DNA of 30,433 bases, from contig CATKFJ010000407.1 in the NCBI GenBank assembly GCA_949747725.1, positions 1 through 30,433 on the forward strand, written 5' to 3'. The notes under the pieces are model-generated. The model made no database searches. It was not told the DNA's origin and saw only the letters and a program-made list of their open reading frames with translations. Positions 1 to 6,617 of the stretch are shown here, in pieces. Position numbers and translations under genes: made by a program. The stretch is from an uncultured bacterium. GTDB lineage: Bacteria; Bacillota; Clostridia; Christensenellales; Pumilibacteraceae. Position 1 is the stretch's first letter, and each line of letters begins with the position of its first letter.

Positions 1-40
1 AATGATAAAATTTAAATAATATCTGATTAAGGAGAAAATC

Positions 41-259
41 ATGTTCGAACAAATCCAAAAAGAACTTGCAAGTTACTTTTCCATCGATCCGGCAACAATA
101 ACGCGCGACACGTCGTTTGCCGACGACCTCAAAGCCGATTCGCTTGCGATAATGGAACTCGTTTTCAATCTCGAATCGGAAACAGGCAAAACTCTCGACG
201 ACGACGCCATGGAAAAAGTCAAAACGGTCGGCGATCTTTGCGCGCTTTTGGAAAAATAA
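41..259 (+). CDS. acpP: Acyl carrier protein
   Basis: A 72-residue acidic protein of normal ACP length. It carries growing acyl chains on a 4'-phosphopantetheine arm during fatty acid synthesis in the cytoplasm. The attachment serine is Ser34 in the DSL motif (LKADSLAIMELV), followed by the acidic helix II that docks partner enzymes. The ATG follows a good ribosome binding site (AAGGAG, 6 nt upstream). It is the only plus-strand gene before a strong terminator at 287. Any other fatty acid genes would lie to the left of the window. Serine context and length make the call firm; an ACP dedicated to another pathway cannot be excluded because no upstream neighbours are visible. Confidence 0.95.
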   Translation: MFEQIQKELASYFSIDPATITRDTSFADDLKADSLAIMELVFNLESETGKTLDDDAMEKVKTVGDLCALLEK

Positions 260-286
260 ACAAAATAATATTTTCTATACTACACG

Positions 287-314
287 AAAAGCTCTCGGGA
301 TACCGAGAGCTTTT
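287..314 (+). terminator. Intrinsic terminator after acpP, probably bidirectional
   Basis: A perfect 12-bp stem (AAAAGCTCTCGG / CCGAGAGCTTTT) with a GATA loop, followed by TTATT. It starts 27 nt after the acpP stop. The symmetrical A and T ends also suit termination of the converging permease gene that ends at 333. Confidence 0.9.
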
Positions 315-332
315 ATTATGCAAACTACTATC

Positions 333-2015
333 CTACTTATTATTATTTGGCTTTAATCTCAATATCTTTATAAGAGGTAAAAATGTTGCGAGCATAGGCA
401 ATACCACTGAAGAAACCAACAGTATTATAAATGAAATAATATCGAATCGCAACAGCCATACATCCAAAAATATATAACTGCCGAGAATATCGTTAAAAAC
501 AGCCACACCGATCAGTATCGCCGTCAAAGCGATAATAAACGTAACGACGATTATCGGCAAAATCTCATATATGAATATTTTGCATATATTTCTATTGCGT
601 ACTCCGAATGCAGACAAGACTTCTACTTCCCTCTTTCGGTAAGCTATAGATGACGAAATCAATCCGGCAATAAACAATATCGATACGAGGGAAAGTCCGA
701 CGGCGATCGATAAAAAGATTATTTTGTAAATATATAACTCATGTTCGAATTCGTATACAAAACGCGCGTAATTCTCACTAACGTCCTCACCGGCTTCCAC
801 AACAAACCCTTCGTAATTTCGACGTAACCCTACAAGAAATTTTTGCAAATTATTTACACTTGCTATCTCGATCAAAAACTTGGGAGATTGTAACGCCTTG
901 CTTATTCTCTCGGCGGTAATTTTACCTGTAGCGAACCCGGGGATAAACGAACCATCGCGATGAAACGGGTAATCGATAGATCCGTCGTACGCAAAAACTA
1001 TCCCGACAAGCTTAAGGTTGCCCACATCGATCAACATCTCCTCAGAACCGGATTCGAATATTTTTACGGGGAACACCTTTCCCAAGTAAATGGGATATCT
1101 GAGCACTTCGGTCAAGTCGGTATTCACATACGACCACGGCGGCTCTACTGTAAACAGTTTCATGTACATTTCGTAAGTAAGTACTATCTCGTTTTCCGCA
1201 AGCTCCATATCGTCGACGGAAATCATACCTTGCTCGGTCATTATTTTGCCGCCGCCTCGCGATGAAAAAATAAGATTCGAAAGTTTGTCGCTGTACTGAA
1301 ATTCATTCGAAAACCGAATGTCGCCGAAATGCAAATACACTTCCGGGAACTCCCTGACATTAAAAGTTCGAAAGTCAGGTTGCGATCCCTCGAAACTTTC
1401 CAACACAAAATAATCGGGAAACAAATACGTTATAAGCGGATTGCATTCAAGCAGATCGACAACGCCGGCTACCGTATAATCGGTCGATCCGGCATATCCG
1501 AAGTCCACTTTTTTGCCGATTATAAATTCCGGCGGATGCAGATCTTTGATCAACTTGATCTTCTTTCCGTCTATATCGATATAACTGTTTCTGTCGTTGT
1601 AAGCTCTGTCCAATCCCTTTGTAGTCAAATAATACGATCTATCGTCAAGCTCTAACGCATCGCCTATAAACGACAATCCCATATCCGCAATGTGTTGCTT
1701 AGACTTAATGACGTTATCTACAATGCAATCGGAATTACCGTCTATATAATCAAACGTGGACGGTTTCAATATATCGGGTTTCAATTCGTTACCGTAGCTT
1801 AGTCTGCCTTGACCGACAGTTATATAATCTATATCGTAATTATAGATAAATTTCGCTAAAGTTTTTTCCGAGGAAAAAGCAATTAAAACTTGCGCAACCG
1901 AAATCATTAACAAAGTAAGCGAGGCAACAATAATAACGCTTACGGTTTTCACCAAGTAATTTCTCAGATTATCGATCCCCATTTTGAAGCATGCGGTATC
2001 GGAAAATTTCAACAT
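333..2015 (-). CDS. FtsX-like ABC transporter permease
   Basis: About 560 residues with one membrane segment near the N-terminus (roughly residues 20-45), a large extracytoplasmic region of about 370 residues, and three hydrophobic segments in the last 135 residues. That is the MacB/FtsX permease layout. The stretch after the second membrane segment (RKREVEVLSAFGVRNRNI) is the typical FtsX-domain cytoplasmic loop. Such permeases work with a LolD/MacB-type ATPase to power export, lipoprotein handling or peptide sensing, but no ATPase gene lies beside it here. An earlier GTG at 2021 is possible, but the purine-rich site (AGGGGGTG) is correctly spaced only for the ATG at 2015. It ends with TAG. 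Its substrate is unknown. Confidence 0.75.
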   Translation of the reverse strand: MLKFSDTACFKMGIDNLRNYLVKTVSVIIVASLTLLMISVAQVLIAFSSEKTLAKFIYNYDIDYITVGQGRLSYGNELKPDILKPSTFDYIDGNSDCIVDNVIKSKQHIADMGLSFIGDALELDDRSYYLTTKGLDRAYNDRNSYIDIDGKKIKLIKDLHPPEFIIGKKVDFGYAGSTDYTVAGVVDLLECNPLITYLFPDYFVLESFEGSQPDFRTFNVREFPEVYLHFGDIRFSNEFQYSDKLSNLIFSSRGGGKIMTEQGMISVDDMELAENEIVLTYEMYMKLFTVEPPWSYVNTDLTEVLRYPIYLGKVFPVKIFESGSEEMLIDVGNLKLVGIVFAYDGSIDYPFHRDGSFIPGFATGKITAERISKALQSPKFLIEIASVNNLQKFLVGLRRNYEGFVVEAGEDVSENYARFVYEFEHELYIYKIIFLSIAVGLSLVSILFIAGLISSSIAYRKREVEVLSAFGVRNRNICKIFIYEILPIIVVTFIIALTAILIGVAVFNDILGSYIFLDVWLLRFDIISFIILLVSSVVLPMLATFLPLIKILRLKPNNNK

Positions 2016-2063
2016 ACACACCCCCTAAATACTGTAAGCAAAAAACGCAACCATCCTATATAT

Positions 2064-2092
2064 ACTATAACATAGACGATCGCGTTTTTCAA
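2064..2092 (-). promoter_or_regulatory. Sigma-A type promoter for the FtsX-like permease
   Basis: On the minus strand: TTGAAA (2087-2092), 17 bp, TATAGT (2064-2069), predicting a leader of about 40 nt. The -35 region overlaps one arm of a long-range inverted repeat, AAAAACGC (2041-2048) / GCGTTTTT (2082-2089). Confidence 0.6.
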
Positions 2093-2121
2093 GATGTATA
2101 TTAAATTTTATACAATTAAAT

Positions 2122-3234
2122 CTACTTATAAATAAGGAATAAATAAACGCCGTTGGGGTATCTGAAATACGGCAGATCTCTCGACGTATCGAAATCCGAT
2201 TTTACAAGCCCGTACGCTTCGCGTATCTCGTCTACATACATATCCACGCTGTTCACTTGCGTCTTTGACGGGAAATCGAGCATAATTTCTATCTTGCCTA
2301 TATCGCCGCTTTCCGCGATCGCCTCGAACAACTCGTTAAGCTTGGTCTGACTGCGTATCACCGCGTCAAACATTTTTCCGTTCACGTACAAGCGCTTAAA
2401 ACCGACCTCGTAATAGTTATAATCGCTTTGGGCAACATACGGCTGACGCTCGAAAACATGCCCGTTTTCGAACTGTTTGAGCGTATCGTCGGACAGCAGG
2501 AAAAACCCGTGCGACAGTTGTTTGCGATACGTCCCGTCCATACCGACATAATAAGCGCAATCGGAAGTGACATCCACATTGAACCATTCGCCGTTTATCT
2601 TAACCTTATTCCACGCATGCGGCGCAGAAGCAAAAGATCCCGTTACCCTAAAACTATCCACACCGTCTATTGCGCACAGGAAATCGAACGCCCGACTTAT
2701 ACCGTCGCATACCGCCCTGCCGTTAAGAAAAACGCCGTCCATATAAAACGCCGCATTGTTTTCTATATCGGTGTTGCCGTTTTTATACATATCGAACAGC
2801 TCGAAATCGTAATCCACATTGCATGCCAAATAGTCATGAATAGTATGCACGATATTATATTCCCCGTCATCGTCCGAATGCCAACCGTTAAGCACATATC
2901 TGTCCAAGACCGCGCGCGCCGCAACGTATATCGGCTCTACGGGATCGTTGTCGCAAAATATCGGTTTCTTCTTATCGTAAACCACCGTGGCGTACAACTC
3001 GTTGACGCGCGCACGGTACTGCGTCGGCGTAAGCTCTCCGACTATCGCGGACAGCCGTTGTTCCTCTCTGCCGTCAATAACGCGTTCCGGCGCAGTTTCG
3101 GGCGTTTCTATAAGATGCGGCGCTATATCGGGCGTAACGGGTCGCGAAGAACAGCCGCTCATAAACACGGCGGACAGCAGGCACACCGCAACTGCGAACG
3201 CCGTTACCCAAAGTTTTTTAACATTAAACCGCAT
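2122..3234 (-). CDS. Transglutaminase-like domain lipoprotein
   Basis: A 370-residue secreted lipoprotein with an N-terminal hydrophobic signal and lipobox (VFMSGC). The central domain shows a papain-like transglutaminase triad: Cys176 (GRAVCDGIS), His206 (APHAWNKV) and Asp221 (FNVDVTSD). The family includes peptidases and protein cross-linking enzymes; a cell-surface or peptidoglycan-linked peptidase role is likely. An upstream TTG (3249) is available, but the ATG at 3234 gives a compact signal peptide. This start overlaps the 3' end of the HtrA-like gene by 11 nt, so the two are probably translationally coupled and act together at the cell surface. The gene ends with TAG. The exact substrate cannot be read from sequence. 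Confidence 0.8.
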   Translation of the reverse strand: MRFNVKKLWVTAFAVAVCLLSAVFMSGCSSRPVTPDIAPHLIETPETAPERVIDGREEQRLSAIVGELTPTQYRARVNELYATVVYDKKKPIFCDNDPVEPIYVAARAVLDRYVLNGWHSDDDGEYNIVHTIHDYLACNVDYDFELFDMYKNGNTDIENNAAFYMDGVFLNGRAVCDGISRAFDFLCAIDGVDSFRVTGSFASAPHAWNKVKINGEWFNVDVTSDCAYYVGMDGTYRKQLSHGFFLLSDDTLKQFENGHVFERQPYVAQSDYNYYEVGFKRLYVNGKMFDAVIRSQTKLNELFEAIAESGDIGKIEIMLDFPSKTQVNSVDMYVDEIREAYGLVKSDFDTSRDLPYFRYPNGVYLFLIYK

Positions 3235-4609
3235 AGCCGTATTCTTCAAACGTTACGGAAACACGCTCGCCGTCGCGCAGCAAAGTCAATCTCAACGCCT
3301 TGCCTCCGCCACTTCTGCGATAGCTCAAAAACGCGCCTATCGTGTCGCAAATATTATCTGAAACATCCGAGTCGCCTACCGCAACAATAACGTCGCCCAC
3401 TTGCACTTTGTCGGACGGCGCATTCTGATCGCGCGTAACGACTTTAAGCTCGCCGTTTTTATATTCGCAATTAAAGCCCATAGGCAATCCTATCCAGCCT
3501 ATGCGCGACGTATCCGACTTCTTAACGGTAAGAGGAAAAACACTCGCTTCACCGCCGTTTGCGTCGGCAAGAATGCTCTTGTATATCGGATAAAGCACGG
3601 ATATAGGCACGAAAAATCCGGTATCTTCAACGTCCGCGTCGGTCACGCCTTCCTCGTCTACGCCTGCCGAATTGCTCATTCGGTACGTACCCATGCCGAC
3701 AAGATTCCCTTTCATGTCAAACACACCGCCGCCGCTCATCCCCGCATTTATAACAGCGGTAGTGCGCGTAACGGGCACATTCTTTTTGCCGCCGACGTTA
3801 AACAGATTATTACATTCCAAAAGTTCGCTTTCGCGCGATATTATACCGTGGTAAGACGCAATGCCCATGCTCATCGCATTACCTATCGACACCACGTAAT
3901 CGCCCTCCGCATAACCGTTATTCGGCGAAAAATACTCGCTGCCGTCAAGATCGTAAACGGAATACTTCGTATCGTACGCGATCACTAAAACGGCAACGTC
4001 GTAATACTCGACATAGCCTGCTACAGTCGCCTCGTAATATGTGTCCTCACCGTAAAATCTGACGCCCGGCTTCCGCTTAATAGAAACATACTGCTCGAGC
4101 AAATGCGCATTGGTCATAACGTATACGTTATTGCCGTCGCGCTTCATAACAATACCGCTGCCGCGCGAACCTCCGCAGGTAATTTCGACAACGCTTGGTT
4201 TGCGCGCGGCAACCACCGCCGCCACGTTCTGCTGGATCTCACCGTTTACGTTTATGAACGTCGGCTGTTCCCCCTTGCGCATAAAGTGCGCCGTAAGCAA
4301 CGACGAACACACACCTACGGCAATGCACATAATACACATTACAACAAGAACTATCCAAACAAGCCGATTATCCGACCGATACACGCGATTGCCCTTAACG
4401 GACGCAAAACCGCCGCGCATGCCGTCGTACTCCTGTCCCGCGTCATACTCGCGTATTATAGGCTCTTGCACTTCGGCGCACGTTTGAGCGCGTATAAGCT
4501 CGTGCGACGCCTCGGGCGCCGGAGCATTTGCCCTTTCCGCTACCTCACCGTCGCCGTCGACGGCGACAGGCATATTTTCATTATCGTTTACTTTATTGTT
4601 GTTATCCAT
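3224..4609 (-). CDS. Membrane-anchored HtrA/DegP-like trypsin-fold serine protease with PDZ domain
   Basis: About 461 residues. A charged cytoplasmic N-terminus of around 85 residues precedes one membrane segment, then an external trypsin-like domain with triad His169 (VMTNAHLL), Asp204 (YYDVAVLV) and Ser292 (AGMSGGGVF), and a C-terminal PDZ domain (GDVIVAVGDSDV). HtrA proteins degrade or refold damaged secreted proteins. The catalytic serine sits in GMSGGG rather than the classical GNSGGP, so substrate specificity may differ. A GTG at 4651 in the same frame is rejected as the start because it lies inside the promoter -35 region; the ATG at 4609 is only about 3 nt after the predicted transcription start. 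The gene overlaps the downstream transglutaminase-like lipoprotein gene. Confidence 0.85.
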   Translation of the reverse strand: MDNNNKVNDNENMPVAVDGDGEVAERANAPAPEASHELIRAQTCAEVQEPIIREYDAGQEYDGMRGGFASVKGNRVYRSDNRLVWIVLVVMCIMCIAVGVCSSLLTAHFMRKGEQPTFINVNGEIQQNVAAVVAARKPSVVEITCGGSRGSGIVMKRDGNNVYVMTNAHLLEQYVSIKRKPGVRFYGEDTYYEATVAGYVEYYDVAVLVIAYDTKYSVYDLDGSEYFSPNNGYAEGDYVVSIGNAMSMGIASYHGIISRESELLECNNLFNVGGKKNVPVTRTTAVINAGMSGGGVFDMKGNLVGMGTYRMSNSAGVDEEGVTDADVEDTGFFVPISVLYPIYKSILADANGGEASVFPLTVKKSDTSRIGWIGLPMGFNCEYKNGELKVVTRDQNAPSDKVQVGDVIVAVGDSDVSDNICDTIGAFLSYRRSGGGKALRLTLLRDGERVSVTFEEYGYAV

Positions 4610-4618
4610 ACTGTAATT

Positions 4619-4648
4619 ATCATACCACAAAGCGCCGTGCTTTGTCAA
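4619..4648 (-). promoter_or_regulatory. Strong promoter of the HtrA-like gene, predicted leaderless
   Basis: Minus strand TTGACA (4643-4648), 18 bp, TATGAT (4619-4624). The predicted transcription start near 4612 is about 3 nt before the ATG at 4609. No Shine-Dalgarno sequence precedes that ATG, which fits a leaderless mRNA. Confidence 0.75.
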
Positions 4649-4671
4649 CACCGACGAAACAAAAGACAGGT

Positions 4672-4803
4672 TTGTCGAAAATCTTTAATACCCGAAAGAT
4701 TCGACAATGTCGAAAAGCACGGGTAATCGGCATATTCGACAATGTCGAAAAAGTACAATACTAAAACTTTTCGACAGTAAAATCCGCAAACTGACTTTCG
4801 ACA
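4672..4803. repeat. Array of TTCGACAATGTCGAA palindromes and half-sites, 35-bp spacing
   Basis: Two identical 15-bp palindromes (7-bp arms, one central base) lie at 4700-4714 and 4735-4749. Half-sites occur in phase at 4673-4679 (TGTCGAA) and 4770-4776 (TTCGACA), with another half-site at 4797-4803. Equivalent positions are 35 bp apart three times. The array fills the gap between the ung terminator and the HtrA-like promoter, upstream of that promoter's -35 box. It looks like a regulator-binding array or a decayed tandem repeat. Confidence 0.8.
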
Positions 4804-4806
4804 ATC

Positions 4807-4830
4807 AAAAAACCCCCGATCTCTCGAGGG
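4807..4830 (-). terminator. Intrinsic terminator after ung
   Basis: On the minus strand a 7-bp stem (CCCTCGA / TCGGGGG, with one T-G pair) and a GAGA loop are followed by six T residues, 36 nt after the ung stop codon. Confidence 0.8.
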
Positions 4831-4865
4831 ATATTTTGCTTCGATTCATAACGCCGAACTTATTA

Positions 4866-5582
4866 TTACGCTCTTTTTATATTATGCGAATACTTGTAGT
4901 ACTCGGCAGGTTCGTAGTGCGCGGTACATTGCCACCGTATAGGCTGTTGCCCGTTATGAACAAGCCAATCGTTGACTTTGGAAAACGGCTTTGACCCGAA
5001 AAAGCCGCGATACGCGGACAACGGGCTGGGGTGCGCAGACGTTACGATAAAATTACGCTTATCGATGAGCGCCATTTTTTCGCGCGCGCTCATTCCCCAC
5101 AGAATGTACGCCACGGGCGTTTCGTGCGCGTTGAGCGCGGTTATGACTGCGTCGGTAAGGTTATGCCAACCGAGCGAGCTATGCGACTGCGCCTCGCCGG
5201 CGCGCACCGTAAGCGACGCATTAAGCAACAGCACGCCTTGGTTTGCCCAGCCTATAAGCGTGGTATCGTCGTTGGGCGCGACACCGAGATCCGATTTTAT
5301 CTCGGCAAAGATATTCGAAAGTGAGGGCGGCGGATCAACGCCCTTATTAACGGCAAAAGCAAGCCCGTTTGCTTGACCCGCGCCGTGGTACGGATCCTGA
5401 CCGAGTATCACGACGCGCACCGCGTCGTAGTCCACAAGTTGCATTGCGGCAAATATCCTATCGCGCGGCGGATATACCTCGTAACGCGAATACTCGCGGT
5501 CGACCGACTGCATAAGCGCGGAGAAATACGGTTTTTCGTATTCCGCGGCAAGCACCTCATCCCATTTTTCTGTGATCGTCAT
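4866..5582 (-). CDS. ung: Uracil-DNA glycosylase, family 1
   Basis: A 238-residue protein that removes uracil from DNA as the first step of base excision repair. The water-activating motif GQDPYH contains Asp63, and the second active-site motif HPSPLSAYRG contains His184. The uracil-binding segment between them (GLAFAVNKG...PPSLSNIF) is also typical. Length is normal for the family apart from a short C-terminal extension (HYEPAEYYKYSHNIKRA). The ATG has an AAGGA site 9 nt upstream. It lies 48 nt after the arsR stop on the same strand but has its own promoter overlapping that stop, so joint transcription is possible but not needed. Confidence 0.97.
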   Translation of the reverse strand: MTITEKWDEVLAAEYEKPYFSALMQSVDREYSRYEVYPPRDRIFAAMQLVDYDAVRVVILGQDPYHGAGQANGLAFAVNKGVDPPPSLSNIFAEIKSDLGVAPNDDTTLIGWANQGVLLLNASLTVRAGEAQSHSSLGWHNLTDAVITALNAHETPVAYILWGMSAREKMALIDKRNFIVTSAHPSPLSAYRGFFGSKPFSKVNDWLVHNGQQPIRWQCTAHYEPAEYYKYSHNIKRA

Positions 5583-5604
5583 AAATGTTTTTCCTTTTTA
5601 TAAA

Positions 5605-5634
5605 ATTATAAAACAAATCGCTTATAGTAGTCAA
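5605..5634 (-). promoter_or_regulatory. Promoter of ung
   Basis: Minus strand TTGACT (5629-5634), 18 bp, TATAAT (5605-5610). The -35 box overlaps the stop codon of the upstream arsR-type gene. Confidence 0.65.
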
Positions 5635-5969
5635 TCGTTCATGACTGCGCCAACGGCGGCGCTCATGATACGCGGTATTTCACCTTCTTTAAGGGAATAG
5701 AATAACACCTTGCCTTGCCGCGTACTGTCGACTATGCGCGCCGACTTAAGTATACGCAGCTGATGCGAAACGGTAGTCTGATTTATAGCGGTCAACCGCG
5801 ACAGATCGGTAACGCACATCGTGGAAACGGCAAGCGCCGAAACTATCTTTAACCGTGTAACATCGGACAGCGCGTCGAAAAAATCGGCTAACATGCCCAA
5901 ACTGTTCGCGCTCGGAAGATTATTTTCCACCTTAGCCGCAGTAAGACTGTCCAACAACATAGTGTTCAT
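5631..5969 (-). CDS. ArsR/SmtB-family winged-helix repressor
   Basis: A 112-residue single-domain DNA-binding protein. The fold is recognisable from FFDALSDVTRLKIVSAL, the recognition helix region NQTTVSHQLRILKSARIV, and the wing (TRQGKVLFYSL). Members dissociate from operators when they bind metal or redox signals. The alpha-3 metal motif (ELCVCDL in classical members) is reduced here to MCVTDLS with one cysteine, so a thiol-redox or non-metal signal is also possible. The gene probably autoregulates. Its ATG is 6 nt after the -10 box with no Shine-Dalgarno sequence, implying a leaderless transcript. The neighbouring ung gene may or may not be a target. Confidence 0.9.
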   Translation of the reverse strand: MNTMLLDSLTAAKVENNLPSANSLGMLADFFDALSDVTRLKIVSALAVSTMCVTDLSRLTAINQTTVSHQLRILKSARIVDSTRQGKVLFYSLKEGEIPRIMSAAVGAVMND

Positions 5970-5975
5970 GTGTAT

Positions 5976-6004
5976 ATATTAACATATAACGATCGGTTTG
6001 TCAA
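5976..6004 (-). promoter_or_regulatory. Promoter of the arsR-type gene, predicted leaderless
   Basis: Minus strand TTGACA (5999-6004), 17 bp, TAATAT (5976-5981), then six bases and the ATG at 5969. The expected transcription start coincides with the start codon. A TGTCGAA half-site (6005-6011) abuts the -35 box, and CAATGTCGAA matches the palindromes at 4700-4749. Confidence 0.75.
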
Positions 6005-6120
6005 TGTCGAATCTTGACGCAGTAACTGTTTTTATACCGAAAACACACCATAAAAGCCGAGTAACGAATTCGACATAATTCGCATATATATAATCAGCAG
6101 GAACGGCACGGAGGCAAACT

Positions 6121-6321
6121 ATGCAAGACGAAATATTCAATCTGCTGATGTTGATACTAATGCTTGAAAACGGCGGCGGCACCGGCAATATAAATCAATT
6201 GGTATTGATGTTCCTGATGATGAATTCACGGAACAACACATCGACAAACAACGTCTTCTCCGATAGGCGTTTGTCACGCTGCCACAACGACTGCTGCCGC
6301 GACGACGGATATACGTTTTAA
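6121..6321 (+). CDS. Small Met/Leu-rich protein of unknown function
   Basis: A 66-residue product not recognised as any family. The N-terminal 36 residues are strongly hydrophobic and Met/Leu-rich, in two segments (FNLLMLILMLENGGG and QLVLMFLMM) separated by a Gly-rich turn. The C-terminus is polar with a Cys/His-rich motif (CHNDCC). Evidence that it is real: a GGAGG site 7 nt before the ATG and a TATAAT box at 6089-6094 about 26 bp upstream; a good -35 box was not found. It is divergent from the arsR-type gene and shares its 150-bp control region. It could be a small membrane-associated or metal-binding protein, but no function can be assigned. Confidence 0.6.
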   Translation: MQDEIFNLLMLILMLENGGGTGNINQLVLMFLMMNSRNNTSTNNVFSDRRLSRCHNDCCRDDGYTF

Positions 6322-6361
6322 ATCATATCCAAAAATCGAATATAATCTTGCATTATAAAAG

Positions 6362-6605
6362 CTTAAGTTTTTCTTGCTTACTTCTTTTCCCGTATAAGAG
6401 CGGAATCGGTTTATACCGTTAGTAAACTACCACTTAAGTTTTTCTTGCTTACTTCTTTTCCCATATGAGAACGGAACCGGTTTATTACAATCGTAAACCT
6501 AAATTTAAGCTTTTCTTGCTTACCTCTTTTCCAATATAAGAAAGGAATAGGTTTATACCGTTAGTAAACTACAACTCAAGCTTTTCTTGCTTACTTCTTT
6601 TCCCG
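6362..6605. repeat. 71-bp tandem repeat array, 3.4 copies
   Basis: Copies begin at 6362, 6433, 6504 and 6575, exactly 71 bp apart; the fourth stops after about 31 bp. All share a pyrimidine-rich core (TTTTCTTGCTTAC, then TCTTTTCC), followed by a variable part and a small inverted repeat GTTTA / TAAAC with changing loop sequence. The array fills the gap between the small protein gene and the 3' end of argS (convergent). The period is not a multiple of three and no open frame runs through it, so it is not coding. Otherwise, only AT-rich sequence is seen in 6322-6361. Confidence 0.9.
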
Positions 6606-6617
6606 AAAAGAAGTAAG
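6590..6617 (-). terminator. Long hairpin directly after argS
   Basis: A 13-bp perfect inverted repeat (CTTACTTCTTTTC / GAAAAGAAGTAAG) separated by 2 nt touches the argS stop codon. The left arm is the conserved core of the last tandem-repeat copy. There is no T-run after the stem on the minus strand, so it could be an mRNA 3'-end stabiliser or repeat-end structure rather than a classical terminator. Confidence 0.45.

Noticed and set aside
4610..4651. GTG at 4651 as an upstream start of the HtrA-like protein
   Set aside because: The codon lies next to the -35 box, upstream of the predicted transcription start, and the extra residues are not protease-like.
4666..4805. CRISPR array in the 35-bp periodic region
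   Set aside because: The repeated unit is only about 15 bp, the period is too short, only two full copies exist and no cas gene is nearby.
6322..6617. A coding gene or transposon within the repeat interval
   Set aside because: The 71-bp period breaks reading frames, no transposase or terminal repeats with target duplication were found.
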